DNA from: Metridium senile
Taxonomy: Eukaryota; Cnidaria; Anthozoa; Actiniaria; Metridiidae
NCBI GenBank assembly: GCA_949775045.1
Contig: OX459107.1
Coordinates: 15,493,679-15,557,678, forward strand
Length of the DNA: 64,000 nt
Direction: 5' to 3'
This document shows, piece after piece, positions 52,367 through 63,844 of this stretch. The position numbers and the translations under genes are program-made. Within the stretch, counting starts at the first letter, position 1, and every line of letters starts with the position of its first letter. A model generated the notes under the pieces. It was given only the letters and a program-made list of their open reading frames with translations. It was not told the origin of the DNA and did no database searches.

Positions 52367-53615
52367 AAATCAAAGGCCACCTATGGCCAACTCGTGGATC
52401 ATAATTAGAACATTTTGAAAGCGCTTACAGTTTAGACCGCTCCATTACGATTATGTAATTATTTTCTCGGATTAGCTTGAGATGATTTGAAGCGAAAAAT
52501 AAGTATTCAATGTTGTTGTGTTATTTGTATTTTTTTGGTTGTCGTCCGTTTCCCTTACGGTCCGTCGTTCCCTCAGTCCGTGATCCGCTGACAAGTCTGA
52601 TATTTACCTGGTTCGATCTTCGGTTCGTGCAGAGATACATGCGAGTTCAAAGAGTGTCTAAGAAACAGTGTTATTAAGTTGTTCTTGCAAAATAAACGCC
52701 AGAAAAAGCAAAATAGATAGTCATTGAAGCAATTGGTGTTATATTTGAGGCGATTTGGGCTGTTGGGGTAGTTTTTAGAGAGGCCGTTTTAGCTGTTTAT
52801 TTGTTGTTGTCGAGGTCAACCTGGAGGTTTAAAACCGATCACGTTATCTCACATATTGTAAAGAAAGAAATATTACTTTCATCTACATATACATAGATCG
52901 TTAAGTTGAACTACTAGATAATAGGGTGAAGCGATTTAAGTTTTGCGAATAAGTTTGTTGTTCTGTGCAAGAAGCTAAGAGCTCGAGAATCGCCTGTTTC
53001 AATCGCCGTTCGAATTTGTACGAATTAATAGTAGTCAATAAAATTAAACTATTGACAGATAAACTGGTTACTTTAATCAAAAATATAAAAGAAATAATTA
53101 CAATAAGCAATATATTTACCCTACAACATCACTAAAACAACTATACTGTTGTTGTCTTCACTTCTAGTGTGTATCGTACTCTCTAAGAATGCTTACCGGA
53201 AATACTGTTAAATATCCAGTAATAACAGCTTCGTCCTTTGTAACTGGTTGTGAATCCATTCCATAGCATTATGAAAGGATGGATAAAAAGTAGCTTCTGT
53301 TTATAGCAGTGAAGATATCTCGATAAATTTGATCATAATAAGTTGGCTCGCTTAGTTCGCTCGTAAATTGCATGATCTTTAGTAAAATTCACAGTGACCA
53401 TTTCCGAAAACATTCGACATAAACTTATGTGTAATTCTACTGCGAATCGTGTGGCGTGAGCACATAAAATATGAGAGTATTCGCGATTACTTCGACCGAA
53501 AAATCATTCCTTCAAATATCCATGTGCTCGAAGTACGCTGACCGAGATCTTGGGGCTCAAAAGTTTACACTGACGGTCTAGTGAGTGAGCGAGTGAGCGA
53601 GTGAGTGAGTGAGTG
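52367..53615. repeat. 1,249-bp unit, tandem copy 1
   Basis: Begins AAATCAAAGGCCACCTATGG and ends in a GAGTGAGTGAGTGA run. I found no difference from 53616-54864 on reading both. It contains a 69-codon minus-strand frame (52901-53110) without recognisable similarity. Confidence 0.93.
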
Positions 53616-54864
53616 AAATCAAAGGCCACCTATGGCCAACTCGTGGATCATAATTAGAACATTTTGAAAGCGCTTACAGTTTAGACCGCTCCATTACGAT
53701 TATGTAATTATTTTCTCGGATTAGCTTGAGATGATTTGAAGCGAAAAATAAGTATTCAATGTTGTTGTGTTATTTGTATTTTTTTGGTTGTCGTCCGTTT
53801 CCCTTACGGTCCGTCGTTCCCTCAGTCCGTGATCCGCTGACAAGTCTGATATTTACCTGGTTCGATCTTCGGTTCGTGCAGAGATACATGCGAGTTCAAA
53901 GAGTGTCTAAGAAACAGTGTTATTAAGTTGTTCTTGCAAAATAAACGCCAGAAAAAGCAAAATAGATAGTCATTGAAGCAATTGGTGTTATATTTGAGGC
54001 GATTTGGGCTGTTGGGGTAGTTTTTAGAGAGGCCGTTTTAGCTGTTTATTTGTTGTTGTCGAGGTCAACCTGGAGGTTTAAAACCGATCACGTTATCTCA
54101 CATATTGTAAAGAAAGAAATATTACTTTCATCTACATATACATAGATCGTTAAGTTGAACTACTAGATAATAGGGTGAAGCGATTTAAGTTTTGCGAATA
54201 AGTTTGTTGTTCTGTGCAAGAAGCTAAGAGCTCGAGAATCGCCTGTTTCAATCGCCGTTCGAATTTGTACGAATTAATAGTAGTCAATAAAATTAAACTA
54301 TTGACAGATAAACTGGTTACTTTAATCAAAAATATAAAAGAAATAATTACAATAAGCAATATATTTACCCTACAACATCACTAAAACAACTATACTGTTG
54401 TTGTCTTCACTTCTAGTGTGTATCGTACTCTCTAAGAATGCTTACCGGAAATACTGTTAAATATCCAGTAATAACAGCTTCGTCCTTTGTAACTGGTTGT
54501 GAATCCATTCCATAGCATTATGAAAGGATGGATAAAAAGTAGCTTCTGTTTATAGCAGTGAAGATATCTCGATAAATTTGATCATAATAAGTTGGCTCGC
54601 TTAGTTCGCTCGTAAATTGCATGATCTTTAGTAAAATTCACAGTGACCATTTCCGAAAACATTCGACATAAACTTATGTGTAATTCTACTGCGAATCGTG
54701 TGGCGTGAGCACATAAAATATGAGAGTATTCGCGATTACTTCGACCGAAAAATCATTCCTTCAAATATCCATGTGCTCGAAGTACGCTGACCGAGATCTT
54801 GGGGCTCAAAAGTTTACACTGACGGTCTAGTGAGTGAGCGAGTGAGCGAGTGAGTGAGTGAGTG
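53616..54864. repeat. 1,249-bp unit, tandem copy 2
   Basis: Perfect-looking repeat of the preceding unit, including the 69-codon frame at 54150-54359. After it, GATCCACGAGTT near 54912 is the complement of AACTCGTGGATC at the unit start, suggesting that the unit comes from an inverted-end transposon. Confidence 0.93.
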
Positions 54865-55500
54865 AGTGACACTTCCGGTTCAAAAGCCCCATCCCAATAA
54901 CTCGAGGATCTTCGATCCACGAGTTAAAAAGGGTTTACTCATAATTTTGCAAAAATGTATATTTGCCCTTATTAACAAAAATGAATATTGTAATATTTTT
55001 TTAACACAATTATGATTATTGCACTATATTTGCTTAAATAAAAAATGAATAAAAATTTGTGATATTTTTGAGTCAAGAATTACTTTAGTTTTACCATAAG
55101 CGCATAGTTTAATTATTAAACTAGATGCTCTATGAGCGTGAAGTCGGGCTAGTCATAAAATCAACACAGGAGGCTAAACAATTCTAATTTTATGATAGAA
55201 TGAACATTCCATGGTAGTTTGATTTAACCCCTGACTTTGGGGTAATTCCTGTGTTTGTTCCCAAAGCATCATGGGGGCCTATATGCGGCATGACAGATAG
55301 ATACATACATACATAGATTGGCTAAAAGGTAAAACTAGAGTCGGGCCCTCGAGCCCGACTAATAATTTCAAAGTTCTCTGTAGCCATGCCTTTGCATGTA
55401 AGCAAGATAAATAATTACTGTTTGATAGAGACATGTGAATACTTGTTCAATTTGTTAAAAAAGGTCTCTATCATTGCAAGATTTAGCCTGTTTTTGGCTG
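54865..55500. other. Gene-free flank of PIGN
   Basis: 55120-55365 carries GAGCGTGAAGTCGGGCTAGT and AGAGTCGGGCCCTCGAGCCC, matching repeats at 15575 and 17105. No gene seen. Confidence 0.5.
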
Positions 55501-55504
55501 GCGG

Positions 55505-55621
55505 CTGCAAGATTAGGGAGAGAAGAAAAAGAGAGAGAAAAAAAGTCTTTCCTCCTCTCTTCCAACCTTGTTCCCTCTTCCTTTGCTTTTGGAACAGAGA
55601 AAGAGAGAAAGAAAAAAAGAA

Positions 55622-55653
<32 letters not shown>

Positions 55654-55775
55654 CGAAAGAAAGAGAGAAAGAAAAAAGAGAGAAAAAAAGAGAGAGAAAA
55701 AGAAAGAGAGAAAGAAAGAAAGAACGAAAGAGAGAAAGAGAGAAAGAAAAAAGAAAGAGAGAGAAAGAAAGAGGC
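55505..55775. repeat. GA-rich low-complexity tract
   Basis: GAAAGAGAGAGAAAG-type repeats just upstream of PIGN. The Lys/Glu/Arg-rich frames here are artefacts. Confidence 0.9.
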
Positions 55776-55813
55776 AACAATCCTTTGATCCTGCCCCTAC
55801 GAATGCACTACAC

Positions 55814-55826
55814 TTGGGCTTCCTGT
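55814..55826 (+). promoter_or_regulatory. Recurrent motif upstream of PIGN
   Basis: TTGGGCTTCCTGT, 63 bp before the ATG, same orientation as before GOT1 and SPATA24. Confidence 0.45.
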
Positions 55827-55884
55827 CTTAGCCTGCAATAAGATTTGAAATTGACCAGCAGTCTTACCCATGAGTACTCAAATC

Positions 55885-55897
55885 CAAGATGGCGGAA
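55885..55897 (+). promoter_or_regulatory. YY1-type site overlapping the PIGN start codon
   Basis: CAAGATGGCGGAA spans the ATG at 55889. AAGATGGCGG is the known YY1 consensus, often located at the first codon of housekeeping genes. Inference. Confidence 0.45.
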
Positions 55898-58800
55898 GAG
55901 AAGCGGAGTTTTGCATTCCTAGTGATACCTGTTGGGATTCTCGTTCATATTGTATATCTAGCCTCCATATTTGACATATACTTTACTTCACCTCTCGTTC
56001 ATGGAATGGAGCCGTTTAAAAGCGCTCTAGAGCCGCCAGCTAACCGATTAGTCTTGTTTGTCGCTGACGGTTTGAGAGCTGATAAATTTTACGAGTTTGA
56101 CAACAAGGGTGTGACGAGGTCACCCTTTCTTCGTAGCATTATCGAAAAGGAAGGTTCGTGGGGAGTTTCACATACTAGAGTTCCTACTGAATCTCGTCCT
56201 GGTCATGTTGCGTTAATTGCTGGGTTTTACGAGGACGTCAGCGCTGTGGCGAAAGGTGGGTAATTTCACTTCAGTTTCAGCTGTGTACTTTGTAATAAAA
56301 AGAATAAAAAAGGATTTGCATGATTATCTATCAATTATCTTATGTCCACTGATGATGGCGGTTAACACCGAAACATATTTGGAATAAAAACACTTGTATT
56401 ATCTCTACAAATTATCTTACTAAATATTACTCATCTACATCTAGTTTTTAACTGATAAAGTGTACTAGAGATTGCTATTGAACTTTATAATCCTGATGGT
56501 GGCTGTCACTGCTGTTGTTGAAACGACATGTGCACAAAACGTAGGGGAGAGAGTAGAGAATATCCGTCCATTTTTTGGAGTCTAATGAGATTAAATGTAC
56601 CTGTAGTGATTGCAAAACCTTATGGTTAACTATGAATTCTATGCATACATACATACAGGTACTCCGGCGTGATATTCAATCACAGGAGTCCAATGGATAA
56701 CGTGTATTAAGCCATTGGTGGAAAATTGTCCATCATAGTTTTTCTCAATTGAATTGTCTTGATTCCGGTGATCTTTTCGAGACGTTTCCACTTGTCAGGT
56801 TTTCCTTGTTTTTGGTCATAAATAGCGTGTGTTTTTGAAAAGAGTTATTTTCCATTCGGATGCAGTGGCCAAGCCTCTTGAGGTGTTGTTTTTGTTGATA
56901 TATTTTCAATGTCTTGCATCTGGTTATGCGAAAAATATTTTCATCACTATAAACATGGTATAGTCCCATGTTCCGTTTTTCTTGTCAGAATTCTACAAGC
57001 TTTTGAGAACTACTGCAGACTATGGTAGCAGTGAAAATATACATGTTCATTGTGAACTGGTATATATTCTCTACTGTAGCTAGCCAACGTATGAATCTGT
57101 ACACTAAATTAGAAGTAAAAAGCAATAGATTCTACAAAGGGTTTCCTACAAAGCAATAGATTCTGCTATGTACACAACAACCGAGTCAAACTATTTCACT
57201 AATTTTATATTAAATTGTTTAGGCTGGAAAGAAAATCCTGTGGAGTTTGACTCTGCCCTCAATGAGAGTCGTTATACCTGGGCTTGGGGAAGTCCTGACA
57301 TTTTACCAATGTTTGCGAAGGGTGCAACAGGTGGCCATGTGTTCACCTCTATGTACCCTCCGGAAATGGAAGACTTTGCTGGCACAGATGCTTCAAGACT
57401 GGATCTTTGGGTTTTTGAGGAAGTTGAAAAGTTTTTCACAAATGCTAAGAATGATAGAATACTAGCGGAAAAGTTATCCCAAGGAAAAATTATATTTTTT
57501 CTTCATCTACTTGGTAAGTCTTGTTTGAACAGGAAGAAGTCATATCTCTCACATCTCAGATAATAATAAATAAATCACTCTTTTAACATCTCAATCTTTC
57601 TAGCTTGGCACGTGTGCCCTACTTATTGGGGAGACTCAGACATACACTCACTACCTCTACATTAATTATTTTACACACATCTTGGCTGACATGTCATTTT
57701 GGTTGAGGGAGGAAAACTGGATAACCCGGAGAAAAACCCTTGTGGCATAGGAGAGAAGAACACAACAATGATATTATTATTATTATTGTTGATGTTTGTG
57801 GATGTAAAGTTGCATGATGATGACAATGATGATCAATAATAATAATAATGTCGTTTAAGCTGATAATTACATCAATTGTAGTTTTCGTTTTCGTTTCATT
57901 TAGAAACGTTGACTCGCACTTATATTGATAATTACATCAATCAGTATTAAAATTCTCTCATTTGATAAACCAGGTATTGACACAAATGGTCATGCTCACA
58001 GACCATCATCAGTCGAATACCTTAAGAACATCGCCTTCGTCGACCAAGGAATAAAAAAAGTTGTTAACATAATAGAAGATTACTACAACCATGATGGGAA
58101 GACTGCATATCTGATGACCGCTGACCACGGCATGACCAACTGGGGTTCTCATGGGGCTGGTCACGCCCATGAAACATTGACCCCCTTAGTGGCATGGGGT
58201 GCGGGTGTCAGAGGGCCTGTTTTGAATTCAGATAATAGAGATGTAGCAGAAGAAACAAAACAGTGGGGTCTGTCTAGCTTAAAGAGAATGGATGTGAATC
58301 AAGCTGATATAGCTCCATTAATGACTTCTCTTATTGGTAAGTTGTTAAACCAGATATTCATTACTGCCACTTGACTTATTACTTCTAAATTAGTTATTAT
58401 AATCAGTATGATTAATACATCTAATTGCAAGAACGTTGTCCTGACTCAAGCTGGACTCTTTCTTTTGTTATTCCTGATATTCGTTTGTTACTAAATTACT
58501 TATGTTCTTTTTTCATATGACAACATTCTTGCAAATAGGTGTAAATTAATTAATGGTACAAGCCAACATACACTGCATACATTGTTAATGATAGCTATAA
58601 TGAAATTTGTAACACCATAAAAAAATTAATGTTGATTTAACTTTTACGGTGTTACAAATTTCATTATATTACCTATTGTTTTAATATCAAACACCGATGC
58701 AGCCTATACTAGTTTACTCGCTAGTTTCTATTTATTAATGATGCTACTTTTGTTATAGGTGCTCCTTTTCCTCTGAACTCAGTAGGCATTCTACCCACTG

Positions 58801-61497
58801 GGTACTTGAACAATACTGATGAATATAAAGCAGAGAATCTCTTTATGAATGCAAAACAGATCCTTGCTCAATACCAAGTCAAGGAGAAATACAGAAGAAA
58901 GACATCAATGGTGTTTCGACCATTCAAACCTCTTACAGGTACAGTCTTAAATCATTATCATCATATTGATTATCATCATTATCAGCATCTTCAATGTCAT
59001 TTTATTTTAAACCTCTAGTCTTACAGTTACACTCAAATCATTATCAGTATCATCACTTTATAATCATCATCATTATCATCATTATCATTATTATCATCAT
59101 CATCATTATCATCATTATCAGCATCATCATTATTATCATTATCATCATCATCATCATTATTATTATTATCATCATCATTATTATCATTATCATCATCATC
59201 ATTATTATCATTATCATCATCATCATCATCATCATTTTATTTTTTGAATCTGTCTCAGATACATTGTGCACTCAATTCATTATCAAATGTCCAGTAAATG
59301 TTTGAAGGTTGTGTTGATATTCATTTTAAAAAGAAACCTTTCATCAACCTTATTGATTTTATTAAACCGAGCTTTTGGGCTACTCGCCCATCATCAGGGT
59401 AAATGTGAATATTTTATCGTTATAACAACCGTGTTGTGTGCAAAAGATATGCTGGGCACACATATAAAACTATATAATATTTATTTGTTTAGAAGACTTA
59501 GGTTATTATTCAGCAGAATTCTACCATTATCCTTCAGTTGTTAAATAAAGCGTTCCTCCCTTCTTATGCTATGAACCATGCTTCTATCCATTTTCGTTGA
59601 TTTTCATGGGCGAGTAGCCCGATGAAACGTTTCCTTTTTAAAAATCATTATAGTCATCATCACTTTATAATCATCATCTTTATAAGATCCCATCATAATC
59701 AGCATAATTTATCATCATCACCATCACCACAATCATCATTTTAAGTGGGTTATGTGTATGTGTGATGCGTGTACTTTCATCATGCAGGGTTCCCTCTGTA
59801 GAAATTCTGTTGTTGCTTTGTTACAATTCAATGTTTAACTTACATATTTTTCAATTTCAGGCTCAAAGCAAGTTGGATTAGTAAGAGACATAAAATCCTC
59901 ACTGCGGTCACATGACTATAACCAAGCCTCCTTACTCAGCAATCAGCTGATCAACCTTGCTTTAGAGGGTCTAAACTATTACCAAAACTATGACCGTGTG
60001 TTCCTAAACACTGTAGTCACTATAGGCTTTATTGGTTGGATTATATACATTATGCTATGGATTATAGAGACTCATACAGACATCCTCAAACGTGAAACCA
60101 ACAAAAAGCCACTCCTTCAAGAAAAACATGTCGATATTCTGTTCATTGTGCTCGGTTTGTTTGGGTTCTTGGTTCTTGCATTCCAGTCTGCTCCAGTTAT
60201 GTATTACGTGTACTGCGTTCTGCCATTTCTATTCTGGAACGATATCACAAAAAATGTTAGTTTAATTCAGTCAATCTTTAGCTATGTAGCTGGCCAAAAC
60301 CTCATGAAAAGACTGGCTGTTACAATAATCTTTGGGGTAGTCTCTTTAGAAACCTTAGTCGTCAGCTTCTTTCAAAGGGAAATCCTCTGTGTTGGGCTAG
60401 CTTTCTTTGCAATATGGATACTCTCCACAAAGTTGAACTGCAATGCCACTAAAGTTGGGTGGATGCTAATGACCTTCCTTGTTGGAATATTTCCAATGTT
60501 ACCAGTTGTCGGCCGTGAAGCTAACTACACACTTGTCACACTAGCAGGAGTTTTATCTGTTATAACATTTTCAGCCTTTTTGCTTCACTGCTGTAACACT
60601 TCCGTCGAATTTAAAGCCGAGCTATTGAAATGTTCTAAGATACTGATATATCAGTTTGTGGCAATAGGTGTAGCTGTCTATAACGTTAACGCTACAGCAG
60701 CAAGTTTGAAGGAGAAGAAAGGTCTTCCTATCATTAACCAGGTCTCAAGCTGGATAATACTACTATCGGCCTTTATCACCCCAGTTTTCAGCTCAAGGAA
60801 TTTGATACTACGAATGACAAGTATTACTCTTGGGCTGACGTCAGCATACTTATTAATGAGCACTGCATACGAAGGCCTGTTTCTACTTGGCCTATCACTG
60901 CTCATGTCTTTGTGGATGATAGTCGAGCATAAACTTACAAATGGGACACTTAAAAGTCTACTAGATATTGAAGTTGGGATTGAAGCTGGTTCAACTCCAC
61001 AGCCTTCCTGGAAAGTCCTAAATGGACTCCTAGTGCGATCGCTGACTCTAGAAGACCTGCGCTGTTCATATTTCTTTGTTTTCTTCATAATCACTGCATT
61101 CTTTGGAACAGGCAACATTGCGAGTATAAATAGCTTTGATCCTTCGTCGGTCTATTGTTTTTTAACTGTCTTCTCTCCATTTATGATGGGGTCATTGCTG
61201 CTGTGCAAAGTTTTCATTCCATTTGTAATAGTAACATCAGCGTTTGATGCTATTCATATCATCTTACAAGTACCTCTACATAGTCTATTCCTGGTCGTGC
61301 TGGTATTTACAGATATTATGGGTCTACATTTCTTTTATCTGGTCAAGGATTATGGCAGTTGGTTGGAGATTGGCACTAGTATTAGTCATTACGTCATTAT
61401 GATGACTTTTATTATATTCCTGTTTCTTATATTTGGGTTAACTAGGCTGTTTACTGGGGCTTCTGTTGCTCTGACAACCAACAAAAAGAAAAGTTGA
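55889..61497 (+). CDS. PIGN: GPI ethanolamine phosphate transferase 1, 5 exons, 945 aa
   Basis: ER membrane enzyme that adds ethanolamine phosphate to the first mannose of the GPI-anchor precursor. Exons 55889-56255, 57223-57513, 57974-58336, 58759-58938, 59861-61497; GT-AG, phases close to 945 codons plus TGA (human about 931). Residues 8-29 are the first membrane helix. The luminal alkaline-phosphatase-like domain follows: FVADGLRAD with metal ligand D60, [20 protein letters not shown] with the catalytic-position T100, [11 protein letters not shown] (D222, H226) and [16 protein letters not shown] (D270, H271, H282), so all catalytic elements are present. From about residue 420 many hydrophobic helices form the PigN C-terminal domain ([48 protein letters not shown]). 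The whole membrane domain is in one 1.6-kb exon. The protein ends in a Lys-rich tail (TTNKKKS), compatible with ER retention. A YY1-type site overlaps the ATG. Confidence 0.97.
56340..56385 (+). repeat. Hammerhead-like core of a Penelope-type remnant
   Basis: CTGATGATGGCGGTTAACAC followed by CGAAAC has the CUGAUGA..GAAAC spacing of hammerhead motifs in Penelope-like element ends. The stem is imperfect. PIGN intron 1. Confidence 0.35.
57600..57770 (-). repeat. Dispersed repeat in PIGN intron 2
   Basis: GGGGAGACTCAGACATACAC / TCACTACCTCTACATTAA is the complement of the block at 6570-6620. It continues with GGAAAACTGGATAACCCGGA. Confidence 0.5.
58596..58738 (+). repeat. Palindrome plus one satellite unit in PIGN intron 3
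   Basis: ATAATGAAATTTGTAACACC faces GGTGTTACAAATTTCATTAT (58596-58671). Then AAACACCGATGCAGCCTATA / CTAGTTTACTCGCTAG is one unit of the array at 62425-62795. Confidence 0.8.
59050..59236. repeat. ATC/ATT trinucleotide microsatellite
   Basis: Irregular ATCATCATTATC run in PIGN intron 4; shorter ATC blocks continue around 59660-59740. Confidence 0.93.
59320..59640. mobile_element. Inverted Penelope-like remnant in PIGN intron 4
   Basis: AAAAAGAAACCTTTCATC and GGGCTACTCGCCCATCATCA at the left face TGGGCGAGTAGCCCGATGAA / ACGTTTCCTTTTTAAA at the right. On the minus strand CTGATGATGGGCGAGTAGCC has a hammerhead-like core with a 4-bp stem, but AAAGC replaces GAAAC. Confidence 0.5.
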
Positions 61498-62424
61498 ATA
61501 CATTATGGACTATCAATGTCTTTATATTGCCGACTACAACATCTCCAGGTAGCCTGGGCACTAGTATAGACGCGCGGGCCTGGGCAAGTCATTTGGGTAG
61601 ACAAGACAATCGATAAACAAATGAAACACACAAGTTGTTGATAAAAAGTGAATTGATAAGCTGTGTTTTCCTTCGTAAAAAATGCCTAAGTCTGTGAACT
61701 GTTGCGTCCCTGGATGCTTCAATAACTTTAGAAACAGTACTGGACTACAATTTTATCATGAATCACTGCACAAATTGAATTAACTTGAACAAAACAAGAT
61801 GTTAATTTTTTCCCGAAAATGTCCAAGCTGCTGGACTTAAAAATAAAATAAAATTTAGCAATTAAAAGGAATATTATATTAACAATGCAACATTTTCAAC
61901 GTCAAAACAAGTAAAAAACCTATGTACGACATTTGTGGGACAATCGATTGTCATTTTATCTTGTCTAAGATTGAATGTACATTGCTAATATATTATTTTA
62001 ATAATATAAGACTTAAAAGTCTTTATATTTAGAATATAAATAGTTGTCAGAAAGGAATGTACAGTTCTCTGCATCATTTTGAATGGTAGCCAGTCCTTCG
62101 AAGCGAAACAATCTTGCAGAGCCTGAGATGCTGGCGGCCTGCGGGGTTGGGAGGCCTTCCTTCCATCCTTCCTTCCTTTCGAAATCTCCTCATATTTATA
62201 AGTTTTATTAAGACATATTTATGATTTATGATTTATTCTGTATATTTTTGTTATTCATATTTACCTACAATACTTAATTAAATAAAAAAAGCGACATCAT
62301 ATATCAAGTTCTAAGGAAATCTTATGATCTTCCAATCGAGGCTAGAAACTGTTTTGTATTCCTAGCTTTACTCCGACGAAGGGCTAAAGCGCGAAACGTC
62401 AGTAAAGTTAAGTCCACATTTTTT
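61498..62424. other. Downstream flank of PIGN
   Basis: AATAAA at 61842 is a possible polyadenylation signal. GACGCGCGGGCCTGGGCAAG near 61569 matches the palindrome near 40873. GACGAAGGGCTAAAGCGCGA then AACGTC at 62376-62401 is a Penelope/hammerhead-like core. No further gene is seen. Confidence 0.5.
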
Positions 62425-62795
62425 ACGGTGTTACAGATATTATTCTATTACCTATCGTTTATATCAAACACCGACGCAGCCTATACTAGTTTACTCGCTA
62501 GTTTCTATTTCTTACGGTGTTACGAATTTCATTCTATCACCTATCGTTAATATCAAACACCGACGCAGCCTATACTAGTTTACTCGCTAGTTTCTATTTC
62601 TATTTTTTTACGGTGTTACAAATTTGATTTTATTACTTATCGTTAATATCAAACACCGACGCAGCCTATGCTAATTTACTTGCTAGTTTCTATTTCTATT
62701 TTTTACGGTGTTACAAATTTCATTCTATTACCTATCGTTTATATCAAACACCGACCCAGCCTATACTTGTTTACACGCTAGTTTATATTTGTTTT
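62425..62795 (+). repeat. Satellite array C, about 92-bp unit, four copies
   Basis: Units of TTACGGTGTTACAAATTTCA / TTCTATTACCTATCGTTAAT / ATCAAACACCGACGCAGCCT / ATACTAGTTTACTCGCTAGT. The last 40 bp is the core of array A in reverse orientation; the rest is different. Confidence 0.9.
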
Positions 62796-63050
62796 GTATT
62801 AGCTTTGAGGAGAAGTACGTTCCCAGGTGGTCTGGTAGCCTGCGCGTAGCGGCTGTTAGGGTTTCCCTCTCCCCAAGAGCCATTATCAGGCTATAGGTCG
62901 CGATCGGTCGGTGAACAAAGTCTTATTACCAAACCATTTCGATCGTTGACTGTTCGCTTTAACCGTGAAGACCAGAGCTCAACTCTTTGCATCTGACAGT
63001 ACTGAACCCAACTCTTGTTCAGAGAGGACCCCAACTCTTTTGTTCTCAGA

Positions 63051-63305
63051 CCCGTTAGCTACAATCATGTGCAAAATTGTTGGGGCAATGTTATGAAGTT
63101 TTAAATGTATCAATTTGATTTGCCAAACCCCCTTCTCCCTAAGCAATGTTGATTGGTCTTTCAAATGACAACCGTTTCACATTCCCAAAACTCAACATTG
63201 ATACGGGGGAGAGGGGGAAACGGAAAAATGATGTTGAAATATTTTTCATGTAAAAAACAGAATGTCCCAAGGTATTTTGCACATGATTGTAGCGTTAACT
63301 AGCTA
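63051..63305. mobile_element. MITE with GTTAGCTACAATCATGTGCA ends
   Basis: GTTAGCTACAATCATGTGCA / TGCACATGATTGTAGCGTTA, then AAAT/ATTT and GGGGCA/GTCCC parts. 62796-63050 and 63306-63845 show no gene; the latter repeats AGGTTCTTAATT words. Confidence 0.7.
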
Positions 63306-63844
63306 AGGCCATATGGATCATGCGAAACGGCCCTCTGCTATGGAGTCCTCGCTACCTCGTTCCAAGGACCTTTTGCCTGTTGGCGGGGTGAGGCTTAATG
63401 ATTTCATTTGGCTATAACTATTATCGAACTGATCGGTTACGCTGGTAATCATGACCATGTTTCAAAGTTACAATAAACACCCGCAGTTAAGAACCTTTAT
63501 TTTTTAAAGTCTTGCAAAAAAGGTTCTTGTATAAAGGGGTAGTTGTTGGTAATTTAGGCAAAACAGGTTCTTAATTAGGTTCTTAATTGTTCTAAAGGGG
63601 ATATGTTATTATTTCTTATTATAAGAATAATAAATAAGCTCGGTTTGGACTAACATTACATATAACTGTGACTTTAAACAAACAAATAAACAATCAACTT
63701 AGAATTCACAACAGTAACTGTAAACAAAGATTTAATACTGTATATTTTGCAACTGTAACTGTAAACATATAAATACATATCCATTTACAAGAGTAACTCA
63801 CTGTTATATGGCTGTAACCCACATATAAGAACCTGCTTGATCCA

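Noticed and set aside
52901..54359. Duplicated 69-codon frames as a gene family
   Set aside because: Identical only because the whole 1,249-bp unit is duplicated; no similarity, no splice or promoter support.
55415..55831. Lys/Glu/Arg-rich and Ser/Leu/Phe-rich frames upstream of PIGN
   Set aside because: Translation of GA-rich low-complexity DNA on both strands.
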